A stretch of DNA of 64,000 nucleotides. It comes from WRDF01 sp031552235 (lineage in GTDB: Bacteria; Bacteroidota; Bacteroidia; Bacteroidales; Rikenellaceae). Where the stretch lies: NCBI GenBank assembly GCA_031552235.1, contig JAVBMR010000026.1, positions 7,937 through 71,936 of the forward strand, in the 5' to 3' direction. Below are positions 1-9,026 of this stretch, piece by piece (positions within the stretch are counted from its first letter, which is position 1; each line of letters starts with the position of its first letter). Position numbers and translations under genes: made by a program. The notes beneath the pieces are model-generated. The model did no database searches. It was not told the DNA's origin and saw only the letters and a list, made by a program, of their open reading frames with translations.

Positions 1-489
1 CAGGTTGGATATCCCCGACGTGCTTTTCGACAGCACCCACACGAACGGGGCGGCTATCGCCGAGAGCAGCCGCATGGGCCGGGCGATGGCCTTCGATACT
101 TTCTCGGCCGAAGTCATGCCGATGCGTTTCGGGACGAGTTCGCCGAAAACGATGGTCATGTAAGTGACGATGACCACTATCGAGATTTGCGCCACGGGGT
201 AGGCATATTTCGCGGCCATGCCCCATTTTACCAATACCGGAGAAAGGTATCCGGCGAGTGCGTCGCCCGAGTAAAGACCGGTAAGGATGCCTATCAGCGT
301 AATCCCGACCTGTACGGTCGAGAGGAAATGGTCGGGGTTGTCGGAGAGTTTCAGTGCTGCCCTGGCGCCTTTGCTCCCGTTGCGGGCGTCGACGCCCAGG
401 CTCGACCTGCGTGCCGAGATTATGGCTATTTCCGACATCGCGAAGATGCCGTTGAGCAATATAAGCCCGATTATTATGGCGATTTCCAT
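1..489 (-). CDS. CNNM/CBS-domain transporter of the HlyC/CorC family, 5' part only
   Basis: The start codon lies at 487-489 and the frame stays open to the window edge (163 codons), so the 3' part is missing. The visible part is an N-terminal DUF21/CNNM membrane domain: an initial hydrophobic helix with MSEIAIISARR, then HFLSTVQVGITLIGILTG and a membrane helix ending TIVFGELVPKRIG, the conserved GELVPK(R/T) motif. Family members are membrane proteins linked to Mg2+/Co2+ resistance or efflux and are often misnamed hemolysins. CBS and CorC-HlyC domains would be expected beyond position 1. A second member of the family lies at 60035-61297. Family assignment is firm; the substrate is unknown. Confidence 0.88.
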   Translation of the reverse strand, partial: MEIAIIIGLILLNGIFAMSEIAIISARRSSLGVDARNGSKGARAALKLSDNPDHFLSTVQVGITLIGILTGLYSGDALAGYLSPVLVKWGMAAKYAYPVAQISIVVIVTYMTIVFGELVPKRIGMTSAEKVSKAIARPMRLLSAIAAPFVWVLSKSTSGISNL

Positions 490-668
490 TGTTTTAATCT
501 CTAAGGGTAAGTTCCCGCCGCTAGCCGTGTTTTATATTCACATCCCGCGGCTGCGGGGGCGTCGCCAAAGGCGCCGGGCCGCGGATGTGGCGGCCGGCTC
601 GGTCGGCCGCAGTCTTTGTAGTGTGTTGTAACCTGTTGTGTTATTAAATGTGTTTTGCCTTTTATAAA
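490..668. other. Intergenic region with GC-rich hairpins, probable terminator of the ABC-F gene
   Basis: Two GC-rich inverted repeats are visible: about 540-589 (CCGCGG arms flanked by CACATC/GATGTG) and 590-610 (GCGGCCG/CGGCCGC). They lie just beyond the stop of the minus-strand ABC-F gene and before the start of the CNNM gene, so they may end ABC-F transcription. The stretch TTTAATCTCTAAGGGT at about 493-508 recurs at about 16090-16105. Confidence 0.45.
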
Positions 669-2540
669 TCAACCGTTCTCCACCTCGCTCAGTTCGAGCC
701 AGCGCATGCTTTTCCCGTCTATCAGGCCTATCAGTTCGGCGATCCGCTGCGATTTCTTGGTAAGTTCGTCCACGGCGAGCGCCCCGGAACTCATCTCCGT
801 TTCGAGCGTCGCCTTCTCTTTTTCCAGCGCTTCTATCTCCGGTTCGAGGCTTTCGAGTTCGCGTTTTTCGTTGAACGACAATTTGCGTGCCGAGACTGTG
901 CGCTGGCGTTCCGGCGCAGGCAGTTTGGCTTCCCGGGCTGCACGCGACTGCGCTTCCTCATAGGCATGTTTCCAGTCTGTGTATTCGGTGTAGCTGCCTG
1001 TGAAGTCCTTGACTTCGCCGCCGCCCTTGAAGACCATGAGGTGGTCTACGACCTTGTCCATGAAGTAGCGGTCGTGCGAAACCACGATCAGGCAGCCCTT
1101 GAACGTTTGCAGGTACTCCTCAAGCACCCCAAGCGTCATTATGTCGAGGTCGTTGGTGGGTTCGTCGAGGACGAGGAAATTGGGGTTGGTCATCAGCACC
1201 GTGCAGAGGTATAGCCTGCGGCGTTCGCCGCCGCTGAGTTTGGCCACGAAGTTGTGCTGCACCTCCGGCGGGAAAAGGAAGTATTGCAGGAATTGTGAGG
1301 CGCTCATGCTCCGGCCGTCGCCCAGCTCGATGTGTTCGGCGACGCGGGTCACCACGTCGAGGACTTTCATGCTGTCGTCGAACTCCAGCCCGGCCTGGCT
1401 GTAATACCCGAACTTCACGCTTTCTCCGATTTCTATAGTGCCGCTGTCCGGCGCGACTTCGCCCATCAGCATCCTTATAAAAGTACTCTTGCCGCTGCCG
1501 TTGTTGCCCACGATGCCCATCTTCTCGTAGCGCGAAAAAGTGTAGCTGAAGTCGTTCAGTATCTTTATGTCACCGTATTTCTTCGAAACGTTCCGGGCCT
1601 CGAAGATCTTGGTCCCGATGCGCGAGGCCTTTACGTCGAGCCTCACGCTGTCCTGCGAGCGCACGCTTTTCAGCCGGTCTTCGAGGTCGTTGAAGGCGTC
1701 GATGCGGGCTTTGGCCTTCGTGGCGCGCGCCTGCGGCTGGCGGCGCATCCAGTCCAGCTCCTTTCGGTAGAGGTTCAGCTCGCTCTCGCGCTGCGAGGCA
1801 CTGGCGGCCATCCTCTCCGCGCGTTTTTCGAGATAGTCGCTGTAGTTGCCCTCGTATGTGTAAACCTGTTTGTTCTCTATTTCGATGATCTCGTTGCAGA
1901 CCGCATCGAGGAAATATCTGTCGTGCGTAACCATCAGCAGGCTTGCGCTACCGGCTGACAGGTAGTCGGCCAGCCACTCGGTCATGTCCATGTCGAGGTG
2001 GTTGGTCGGTTCGTCGAGGATGAGCAGGTCGGCCTCGTTGATCAGCACGTTGGCAAGCGCCACGCGCTTGAGCTGCCCGCCCGAGAGGTGCTGGACTTTC
2101 TTGTCGAAATCGGTTATTTTGAGCTTCGTGAGTACCTGCTTCGCGCGGTTCTCGTAGTCCCACGCCCCGAGCCTGTCCATCTCGCCGATCAGCGCGTCCA
2201 TACGTCCGGCGTCCGATGCAGCCACCGCTTTCTCGTATTCCGAGATGACGCTGAGGGTGGGGTTGTCGGAGTGGAAGCACGCTTCGAGCACGGTCATCCC
2301 CTCGGGGTATTCCGGGTCCTGTTCGAGGTACGACACCCGCAGGTCGCGCCGCATAGTGATGCGCCCCTGCTGATAATCCTCCCTGCCTGCGATTATGTTG
2401 AGCAGTGTGCTTTTGCCCGCCCCGTTCCTGGCGACGAGGCTTATCCTCTCGCCCTTGCCTATGCCCAGCGATATTTTCTCGAAAAGGACCAGATCGCCGA
2501 ACGATTTGCTCAGACCCTCTGCCTGTAAATAGCTTACCAT
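669..2540 (-). CDS. ABC-F family ATPase (Uup/EttA-like)
   Basis: A soluble protein of 623 residues with two ABC ATPase domains in tandem and no membrane segments, which is the ABC-F layout. Domain 1 has a Walker A at about residues 37-45 (ARNGAGKST), signature LSGGQLKRVAL and Walker B LLILDEPTNHLDM. Domain 2 has GNNGSGKST, LSGGERRRLYL and LVLDEPTNDLDI. A Glu/Lys-rich C-terminal region (about 545-615) looks like the coiled coil of Uup proteins. ABC-F proteins act on the ribosome or on nucleic-acid structures rather than in transport. One oddity is that the first Walker A begins with Ala37 where the consensus has Gly. Some ABC-F members protect ribosomes from antibiotics, but nothing here shows that role, so a housekeeping Uup-type function is more likely. 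Confidence 0.92.
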   Translation of the reverse strand: MVSYLQAEGLSKSFGDLVLFEKISLGIGKGERISLVARNGAGKSTLLNIIAGREDYQQGRITMRRDLRVSYLEQDPEYPEGMTVLEACFHSDNPTLSVISEYEKAVAASDAGRMDALIGEMDRLGAWDYENRAKQVLTKLKITDFDKKVQHLSGGQLKRVALANVLINEADLLILDEPTNHLDMDMTEWLADYLSAGSASLLMVTHDRYFLDAVCNEIIEIENKQVYTYEGNYSDYLEKRAERMAASASQRESELNLYRKELDWMRRQPQARATKAKARIDAFNDLEDRLKSVRSQDSVRLDVKASRIGTKIFEARNVSKKYGDIKILNDFSYTFSRYEKMGIVGNNGSGKSTFIRMLMGEVAPDSGTIEIGESVKFGYYSQAGLEFDDSMKVLDVVTRVAEHIELGDGRSMSASQFLQYFLFPPEVQHNFVAKLSGGERRRLYLCTVLMTNPNFLVLDEPTNDLDIMTLGVLEEYLQTFKGCLIVVSHDRYFMDKVVDHLMVFKGGGEVKDFTGSYTEYTDWKHAYEEAQSRAAREAKLPAPERQRTVSARKLSFNEKRELESLEPEIEALEKEKATLETEMSSGALAVDELTKKSQRIAELIGLIDGKSMRWLELSEVENG

Positions 2541-2607
2541 AGTGCGAATCTACGAAAAATATGGTTTCGGCCGGTCGGCCGGACGTTTTTTCGGTTATAT
2601 ATTAAAG

Positions 2608-2779
2608 GCTTATCCGCAAGAATACCCAATGTAGTGCGCAAGGAATCTGCATTTGAAATCGGTTCTGCGGAGCAGAACCGGCAGTCCGACGCCGTTCAAC
2701 GCCGCCCGACGCGGAGGACTGCTTTACTTGCGTATCGCTCGTTCGCGTCCACCGCCGGCCCCCAGACTGCATGACGGGG
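2608..2779. repeat. Copy 1 of the GCTTATCCGCAA-ended intergenic repeat family
   Basis: This begins with GCTTATCCGCAAGAATACCC at 2608 and ends against the ndh stop codon. On the minus strand it shares TGCAGTCTG, CGGCGG, GCGAACGAGC and AAGCAGTCC, in that order, with copy 5 (36194-36372). Its GCTTATCCGCAA end is the reverse complement of the right ends of copies 2-5. It also contains a perfect small hairpin, CGGTTCTGC/GCAGAACCG (about 2659-2680). Confidence 0.6.
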
Positions 2780-4132
2780 TTACTGCATATTATCCCCTGG
2801 CGCGGCGTCGCCCCAGTGGGCACGGGCTTCGACCTCGTCCCGGTCGCGTATGACCTTAGCCTTGCGGGCGTATACGATAATACGCAGCGAGTAGTCGTAT
2901 GTGAAATAGTTCCAGATCCAGTTCAGCAGGACGAATACCTTGTTGCGCATGCCGAGTATCGAAAGCAGGTGTACCACGAGCCATATCGCCCATGCCAGCC
3001 AACCGCGTATCTTCGATTTGCCGATATCGGCCACGGCCTTGTTCCTGCCTATGGTCGCCATTGCGCCAAGGTCGTTGTAACGGAACGGTTCCGGAGCTTT
3101 GCCCTTTTCGATGCGTTTGAGGTTCTTCGCGAGCAACTTCCCCTGTTGGATTGCGACCTGGGCGACCTGCGGATGCCCGTTCGGATACCGCCGGTCGCTT
3201 GTCTGGATGCACTGGTCGCCGATGGCGAATACGTTCTCCAGTCCTTCGACCCGGTTGAACCCATCGACCACGATCCTGCCACCGCGGCCCAACGCCGCCC
3301 CGTCCAGATTCCCGATCCTCGCGGCGGTCACGCCGCTCACCCATATAAAGGACCGCGTCGGGATCTCGCCGCCATTCTCGAAAATAACCTTATGGTCGTT
3401 GTAATCAACGACCTTCGTGTTAAGCAAGACCGTGATGCCCATCTTCTCAAGGAGTTTTTTCGCGTTCAGGGACGCTTTTTCGGACATCCCCGATAAAAGC
3501 CTGCCGCCTGCCTCCACGAGGTAGATGCGCAGGTCGTTTTTGTGCATCTCGGGGTAGTCTTTCGGGATAACGAACTTTCTCATCTCCGACAAAGCGCCGG
3601 CGATCTCGACGCCCGTAGCGCCGCCTCCCACTATGACTATGTCCAACAGCTCGCGCTTCTCCTCTTCCGTGGCGCACGTAACCGCGCGTTCGTAGTTGGA
3701 CAGCAGCGCGTTGCGAAGCCCCATCGCTTCCGACACGTCCTTCATCGGGATCGCCTCGTCCATGATATGCTCGTTGCCGAAAAAATTGGTCGTGGTGCCT
3801 GCCGCAAAAACGACATAGTCGTAGTATGCCTTGCCGATGGACGTTTGGATCATGTTCTGTTCCGGGTCGATGTAGCGCACCTCGGCGAGGCGGAAAACGA
3901 AGTTCTTCCTCTTTTGGAATATCTTCCTGAACGGGAACGCTATCGACGAGGGTTCGATCCCGGCCGACGCCACCTGGTAGATAAGCGGCAGGAACTGGTG
4001 GTAGTTGTTCTTGTCCACCAACACGACCTGGAACCCGGATCGTTTCAGTTTGCCGGCCAGTTTCAGGCCGCCGAACCCGCCGCCGACTATGATTACCCTT
4101 TTCTTTTTCGTTTCCGGAATGTTGAAGCTCAT
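2780..4132 (-). CDS. ndh: Type-II NADH dehydrogenase (NAD(P)/FAD-dependent oxidoreductase)
   Basis: A flavoprotein of 450 residues. It opens with a dinucleotide-binding motif (IIVGGGFGGLKLAGKL, about residues 12-27) and has a second one in the middle (IVIVGGGATGVEIAGAL). Later comes FAIGDQC, typical of the C-terminal FAD contact, then a hydrophobic C-terminal stretch (WLAWAIWLVVHLLSILG) consistent with membrane attachment. This is the NDH-2 layout: NADH oxidation with electron transfer to quinone and no proton pumping. I chose the ATG at 4132 because the reading frame further upstream (to 4357) does not resemble the family and runs through a dispersed repeat. It follows focA on the same strand after a 238-nt gap, so it may be transcribed separately. 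Confidence 0.9.
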   Translation of the reverse strand: MSFNIPETKKKRVIIVGGGFGGLKLAGKLKRSGFQVVLVDKNNYHQFLPLIYQVASAGIEPSSIAFPFRKIFQKRKNFVFRLAEVRYIDPEQNMIQTSIGKAYYDYVVFAAGTTTNFFGNEHIMDEAIPMKDVSEAMGLRNALLSNYERAVTCATEEEKRELLDIVIVGGGATGVEIAGALSEMRKFVIPKDYPEMHKNDLRIYLVEAGGRLLSGMSEKASLNAKKLLEKMGITVLLNTKVVDYNDHKVIFENGGEIPTRSFIWVSGVTAARIGNLDGAALGRGGRIVVDGFNRVEGLENVFAIGDQCIQTSDRRYPNGHPQVAQVAIQQGKLLAKNLKRIEKGKAPEPFRYNDLGAMATIGRNKAVADIGKSKIRGWLAWAIWLVVHLLSILGMRNKVFVLLNWIWNYFTYDYSLRIIVYARKAKVIRDRDEVEARAHWGDAAPGDNMQ

Positions 4133-4217
4133 AAGGCAGGTATGATTTAGTATGGCAGTGGCGGAGAGAAGAACCGCCGCCGTTTTTAGTTGCCTCAAAA
4201 AACATACCATGTCACTA

Positions 4218-4266
4218 CCGTGATACGGAGAGAGCGTCGGAGTTATCTCACGACCGGGCGTTCTGG
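4218..4266. repeat. Dispersed 40-50-nt repeat, copy 1
   Basis: This matches segments at 16915, 39497 and 42954. The shared pattern is CCGnnAnACGGAnAGAG, then a variable 8-10 nt, then CTCnCnnCnnnnnGTT. It lies in the 238-nt gap between focA and ndh. Confidence 0.55.
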
Positions 4267-4370
4267 GGCGATTGAGGCTTTTGTCGGTCGTGTGTGCCGC
4301 GGTTGCGGGCAGAGCAAAAAAGGCGGAAACCGTTGCCCAGTCCCCGCCCGATATCACATATTATATCGCT

Positions 4371-5171
4371 TTACGCCGCCTGTTTTGTTTTGTCCGTAAA
4401 GAGGTACCAGTATACGCAGCCTACGAAGACCGCGCCACCGACAAGGTTGCCGAGGGTCGCCGGGACGAGGTTTTTGATAAGGAAGTCGGCCCATGTGATG
4501 TCGGCGCCCGAGTAGATGGCCGCCGGAACGAAGAACATGTTGGCTATGGAGTGCTCGTAACCGAGCGTGACGAATATCATTACCGGGATCCAGATTCCGA
4601 CGCATTTTCCGATTATGTCTTTGGCCGAGTAGCCCATGAATACGCCCAGGCAGACCAGCCAGTTGGCGCCGATGCCTTTGACGAATATCCTGCCCCAATC
4701 CTGATAGACCTTAGCTTCGGTATAGTGGTGCAGGTAGCTCTGCCACGGTTCTTTGGAGAAGTACCCCAGGTCGGCGGAGAGGAAGTAGGCGATAAGCTGC
4801 GTGCCGACGAAATTGAAAATGTATGAGAGCGCAATCAATTTGATCCACGACATGACGCGCAGCTTTTTTTCGAGCATCGGCAGTGTGAACCCGGCGCAGT
4901 CGCTTGTGAACAGGTCGGCACCCGTGATGCAGACCATCATAAGGCCAACGGGGAAGAGCGCCCCGGCGACGAATTTTATCAGCCCAGGGTTTTCGGCGCC
5001 TATGCCAGGCATTCCCCCGGCCACCATGATCGAGAGCAGGCCCCCCAGCGCGATGAACACGCCGCCGAGGATGGCTATCGTGATGAATTTGAGTGTCGGT
5101 AAAGAAGCCTTGTTGATGCCGGAAGCGGTGAACTCCTTCGTCATCTCTTTTGGGGTGCAGTAGTTGCTCAT
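4371..5171 (-). CDS. focA: Formate/nitrite channel FocA
   Basis: A membrane protein of 266 residues with six predicted transmembrane helices of the formate/nitrite transporter (FNT) family, whose members form aquaporin-like pentamers. It carries helix sequences typical of the family (GGVFIALGGLLSIMVAGG, FPVGLMMVCITGADLFTSD, GYEHSIANMF, GNLVGGAVFVGCVYWY). In fermenting bacteria FocA exports or re-imports formate made by pyruvate formate-lyase. It is the third gene after pflB and pflA on the same strand, 80 nt after pflA, which supports formate as the substrate rather than nitrite. Confidence 0.95.
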   Translation of the reverse strand: MSNYCTPKEMTKEFTASGINKASLPTLKFITIAILGGVFIALGGLLSIMVAGGMPGIGAENPGLIKFVAGALFPVGLMMVCITGADLFTSDCAGFTLPMLEKKLRVMSWIKLIALSYIFNFVGTQLIAYFLSADLGYFSKEPWQSYLHHYTEAKVYQDWGRIFVKGIGANWLVCLGVFMGYSAKDIIGKCVGIWIPVMIFVTLGYEHSIANMFFVPAAIYSGADITWADFLIKNLVPATLGNLVGGAVFVGCVYWYLFTDKTKQAA

Positions 5172-5251
5172 GGGTTATAGTTGGGTAATTATATACAAGT
5201 TTTACATTAATTTTTTCTTGATGTAACTTTGTATATGGTTGCCATATGTTG

Positions 5252-5977
5252 TCAATTCACATACACCACCGGGAAGTAGCGCGAGAACAATTCCTTTGCC
5301 CTCTCCAGTTGTTCCGGCGTGTTGTGCTTCACATTGCCGAGCCGGTACTCCATCCCGAGCGGTTCGTATTTATGCGCGCCCAACGTGTGGTAGGGCAGTA
5401 TCTCGATGCGTTGGATCATTTCATATGACTTGAAATGCTCGCACATGGCCGTTATGTCTTCCTCGAAGTCCGAATATCCCGGAACCAACACGTAGCGCAG
5501 CCACATCGGGATGTGTTGCCGCTCAAGCCACTCGGCCGTCTGCAATGTTTGCGTGTTGTCGTGGCCCGTGAGCTTTTTGTGCCGCTCGGGGTTGAACTCC
5601 TTGATGTCCAGCAACACAGTGTCCGTGAGCGAGAACAACTCCTTCGTGGTGTCGGTCAGTATGCCGCCGTTCGTGTCGATGCATATGTTTATGCCTTTCT
5701 CCCGGAGCATCCGGCAGAGCGGGATCAGCTCCTTTGCCTGCATGGTGGGTTCGCCGCCGCTGAACGTCACGCCGCCCTTCTTGCCGAAGAACGCCTTTTC
5801 GCTTACGGCTTTGCGGACGATCTCCTCAGGCTCGGTCAACGTGCCGCCGTCACATGTTATGGTGTCGGGGTTGGCGCAGTAGAGGCATCGGAAGTTACAC
5901 CCTTGCAGGAAAACGACGAGCCTGATCCCCGGCCCGTCGTAAGTTCCCAAACTTTCGTATGAGTGTACTCTTATCAT
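5252..5977 (-). CDS. pflA: Pyruvate formate-lyase activating enzyme (radical SAM)
   Basis: A radical-SAM protein of 241 residues. The cluster-binding motif CNFRCLYC lies at about residues 28-35, followed by GGVTFSGGEPTMQ, the glycine-rich SAM-binding segment of the activase family, and later VLLDIKEF. It uses S-adenosylmethionine and a [4Fe-4S] cluster to install the glycyl radical on PflB. It lies 92 nt downstream of pflB and upstream of focA, all on the minus strand. Length and motifs fit a standard single-cluster PflA, not the longer ferredoxin-fused activases of other glycyl radical enzymes. Confidence 0.95.
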   Translation of the reverse strand: MIRVHSYESLGTYDGPGIRLVVFLQGCNFRCLYCANPDTITCDGGTLTEPEEIVRKAVSEKAFFGKKGGVTFSGGEPTMQAKELIPLCRMLREKGINICIDTNGGILTDTTKELFSLTDTVLLDIKEFNPERHKKLTGHDNTQTLQTAEWLERQHIPMWLRYVLVPGYSDFEEDITAMCEHFKSYEMIQRIEILPYHTLGAHKYEPLGMEYRLGNVKHNTPEQLERAKELFSRYFPVVYVN

Positions 5978-6069
5978 CTAATATTAATCTTTCATTGCAA
6001 TGAGGGTAGCCTCACTGACGTCAGGTTTTACGCTAACGCCCGGTGCATAATTCCGAGTGCTGGTAAGCA

Positions 6070-8298
6070 CTACATTGCCTGGTGGAAGCTCCTTGAGAGT
6101 ACTTCCAGCTGGTGGGCGCGGCTAAGGTTCACGAAGTTAACGGCGTAGCCCGATACGCGGATCGTAAGCTGCGGGTATTTTTCGGGATGAACCATGGCGT
6201 CTTCCAGCATCTCGCGGTTGAGCACGTTCACGTTGAGGTGGTGCGCACCTTTCGTGAAGTAGGCGTCGATCATCGTGGTCAGGTTCTCCACGCGGTCTTC
6301 GGCTGTGGCCCCGAGCGATTTCGGGATGATCGAGAACGTGTTGCTGATGCCGTCCTGCGAGTCGCGGTAGCGTATTTTGGCGACAGACGAAAGCGATGCT
6401 ATAGCCCCGCTCTTGTCGCGGCCGTGCATCGGGTTGGCTCCCGGCGCGAACGCAACGCCTTTGGCGCGTCCGTCGGGTGTGGCGCCTGTTTTCTGGCCGT
6501 ACATCACGTTGGATGTGATCGTAAGCACCGAAAGGGTAGGACGGGCATTCTTATATACCGGCAGTTTTTTGAGCTCTTCGTTGAAGAAGTAGATCAGGTC
6601 CACGGCCAGCTTGTCCACATGGTCGTCGTCGTTGCCGAAGCAGGGGAATGAGCCCTGTATGTCGAAGCTTTCCGTAAGGCCCTGCGCGTTGCGGATCGGT
6701 TTTACCTTGGCGTACCTGATCGCCGAAAGCGAGTCGATAGCCACCGAAAGCCCTGCCACGCCATAGGCGAGGTTGATGCGCGGGTCGGTGTCGATGAACG
6801 CCATCTGGGCCTTTTCATAGTAATACTTGTCGTGCATGTAGTGGATCACGTTCATCGACTCGTTATACACGCGGGCGATCTCGACCAGCACCTTTTTGTA
6901 GTTTGCAAATACCTCCTCGTATTTCAGCGTTTCGCCCGTGAGTTCGGGGATGTCCTTTACCATGAGCGTGCCGGTGTTCTCGCAGCGTCCGCCGTTGAGG
7001 GCGAGCAGGAGGGCTTTGCCGAGGTTGGCGCGCGCACCGAAGAACTGTATCTGGCGGCCTATGTCCTGGTACGATACGCAGCAGGCGATGCCGTAGTCGT
7101 CCGAGTGGCGCACTTCGCGCATCAGCTCGTCGTTCTCGTACTGGATGGAGCTGGTGTCGATGGACACTTTCGAGCAGAAATCCTTGAATCCCTGCGGAAG
7201 GTTGTCGCTCCAGAGAACCGTGAGGTTCGGTTCGGGCGACGGGCCGAGGTTGTAGAGCGTCTGGAGGAAGCGGAAAGTGGTTTTGGTCACTTTCGTGCGT
7301 CCGTCGTTGAAGTGGCCGCCGAGCGCTTCGGTAACCCATGTTGGGTCGCCGGCGAAGATATCGTTGTACGACTGCATGCGCAGGTGGCGTACCATGCGCA
7401 GCTTTATGATGAACTGGTCGATGAGTTCCTGTGCGAAAGTTTCGTCGATGGTCTTGTTGTCCAGCTCATACTGGATGTAGATATCGAGGAAAGAAGAGAC
7501 GTTTCCGAGCGACATCGCCGCGCCGTCCTGTTCCTTGACGGCGGCGAGGTATGCCATGTAAACCCACTGCACCGCTTCCTGCGCCGTAGTGGCCGGGCGG
7601 CTCAGGTCGAGGCCGTAGAACTGGCCCATGACCTTGATGTCTTTGAGCGCTTTGATCTGCTCCGAAACCTCTTCGCGCAGGCGGATGCGTGCGTCGGTCA
7701 TAGGGCCGAGGAGGGTTGCGAGGTCGGCTTTCTTGGCTTCTATAAGGCGGTCGATGCCGTAAAGCGCCAGGCGGCGGTAGTCTCCGATAATGCGTCCGCG
7801 GGCGTAGTTGTCCGGTAGTCCGGTGATGAAGCCCAGCGAGCGGAAAGAACGTACTTCGTCGGTGTAGACGTCGAATACGCCGTCGTTATGTGTTTTGCGG
7901 TAGTGGGTGAAGATGTCCTTTACTTTCTCGTCGATCTCGACGCCATTCTCAGAGCAGGCTTTGGCTACCACGTTGATGCCGCCGAATGGTTTGATGGCGC
8001 GCCTGAGCAACTCGTCCGTCTGGAGACCTACGATCAGTTCGTCTTCCTTGTTTATGTATCCGGCCTTGTGCGAGGTGATCGTGGAAACCGTTTTGTTGTC
8101 CAGCGAGCGCACGCCGTTGTTGGCGCGTTCTTCCGCTATAGCTTTCACGCACAGGTCCCAGACGCGTTTTGTCCTGTCGGTGGGGCCGGCAAGGAATGAG
8201 GCGTCGCCTTCGTAAGGAGTGATATTCTTCTTTACGAAATCGGTAACGTTGATCTCTTTACTCCATAAACCGTCTTTAAACATTTTGGTCGACTCCAT
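6070..8298 (-). CDS. pflB: Formate C-acetyltransferase (pyruvate formate-lyase)
   Basis: A glycyl radical enzyme of 742 residues that converts pyruvate and CoA to acetyl-CoA and formate. The catalytic adjacent cysteines are visible in GIACCVSYQD, and the glycyl radical loop near the C-terminus is RVSGYAVNFVNL, placing the radical on Gly717. The length is close to that of classical PflB (about 740-760). It starts a minus-strand cluster with pflA and focA. The leader is about 165 nt from a TAACTTTG -7 box (8463-8470) and contains a hairpin with AAGGCTTTTG and CAAAGCCCTT arms (about 8386-8417), which may affect expression. The CC pair and length separate it from PflD-type and glycerol dehydratase homologues. 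Confidence 0.97.
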   Translation of the reverse strand: MESTKMFKDGLWSKEINVTDFVKKNITPYEGDASFLAGPTDRTKRVWDLCVKAIAEERANNGVRSLDNKTVSTITSHKAGYINKEDELIVGLQTDELLRRAIKPFGGINVVAKACSENGVEIDEKVKDIFTHYRKTHNDGVFDVYTDEVRSFRSLGFITGLPDNYARGRIIGDYRRLALYGIDRLIEAKKADLATLLGPMTDARIRLREEVSEQIKALKDIKVMGQFYGLDLSRPATTAQEAVQWVYMAYLAAVKEQDGAAMSLGNVSSFLDIYIQYELDNKTIDETFAQELIDQFIIKLRMVRHLRMQSYNDIFAGDPTWVTEALGGHFNDGRTKVTKTTFRFLQTLYNLGPSPEPNLTVLWSDNLPQGFKDFCSKVSIDTSSIQYENDELMREVRHSDDYGIACCVSYQDIGRQIQFFGARANLGKALLLALNGGRCENTGTLMVKDIPELTGETLKYEEVFANYKKVLVEIARVYNESMNVIHYMHDKYYYEKAQMAFIDTDPRINLAYGVAGLSVAIDSLSAIRYAKVKPIRNAQGLTESFDIQGSFPCFGNDDDHVDKLAVDLIYFFNEELKKLPVYKNARPTLSVLTITSNVMYGQKTGATPDGRAKGVAFAPGANPMHGRDKSGAIASLSSVAKIRYRDSQDGISNTFSIIPKSLGATAEDRVENLTTMIDAYFTKGAHHLNVNVLNREMLEDAMVHPEKYPQLTIRVSGYAVNFVNLSRAHQLEVLSRSFHQAM

Positions 8299-8462
8299 TG
8301 ATATTATATTTTTATCGTTATTTGTCCGATTCTGCCAGCCTATTTAATAAATACGTAAAAACAGGCGGTATATTGTTATTGTTAAGGGCTTTGATCTCAT
8401 ACAGACAAAAGCCTTGACTTGTTGAGGATCACCTTTTGTGCAGTTTTTAACAATTAGCGCCA

Positions 8463-8470
8463 CAAAGTTA
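8463..8470 (-). promoter_or_regulatory. Bacteroidota -7 box for pflB
   Basis: TAACTTTG on the minus strand matches TAnnTTTG. It lies about 165 nt upstream of pflB, giving a long leader with a hairpin. Confidence 0.6.
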
Positions 8471-8663
8471 ATAATAACACGAGGTATATCAAAGGATTCG
8501 ATCGTCCTTGATGTTAAATCTTTGTTATATTAATATAAGTTTTGCCTATATGTGCCTTGTCCAGCGGCTCGACGCTGAAAGCGTCGCCTCCCCGCGGCAG
8601 CGGAATGTGGCGACTGCTTATGCAGTCGCGGTTTTTATAATACCACCTATACTGCAAGAGGGA

Positions 8664-8884
8664 CGAGCTATACGGGCCGCACGTGGAGCGCGGCCTTAAG
8701 TGCCGTGTGTCGGGAGACTTGCCGCGCAGGCAAGCCTTGCAGCCTGCCGCCGCTCCATGCGGCGGGCTGGTCGCTTAGGCGACTCCAATAGAGCGGGAAC
8801 GTCAATGCACACTCGAAACGCTGTACTGCGAAACTATGCCCACCACCGGCGGCAGATCGCAGGGGGGTATTCTTGCGGATAAGC
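8664..8884. repeat. Copy 2 of the GCTTATCCGCAA-ended repeat family, within the 8299-9026 intergenic region
   Basis: The 728-nt gap between pflB and rluF contains no credible gene. From about 8664 the sequence aligns with 24892-25165: both have GGCCGC(A/G)CGTGGAGCGCGG, then CTTGCCGC, AGGCAAGCC, TGCAGCCTGCCGCCGC and GCGGCGGGCTGGTCGCTT. Both end in CCGGCGGCAGA...GGGTA(T/A)T..TTGCGGATAAGC. The remainder, 8885-9026, has a small CCCTCC/GGAGGG hairpin near 8914-8935 and a CGGGAT-rich stretch with no gene. Confidence 0.6.
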
Positions 8885-9026
8885 GTTTTTAGCACTGAAA
8901 ATCCCACCCTTACCCTCCTTTTGATAATGGAGGGCTGGTAATCGGCCTTACAGGTCGATTACTCAATGGTTGTTCGGGATAAAATCCCGACTCATGTTAA
9001 CAACACTAAAAGGGATAGTCCCCGGT

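Noticed and set aside
669..2540. An antibiotic-resistance ribosomal protection protein
   Set aside because: ABC-F layout alone does not show this. The C-terminal coiled coil and chromosomal setting fit a housekeeping Uup-type protein better.
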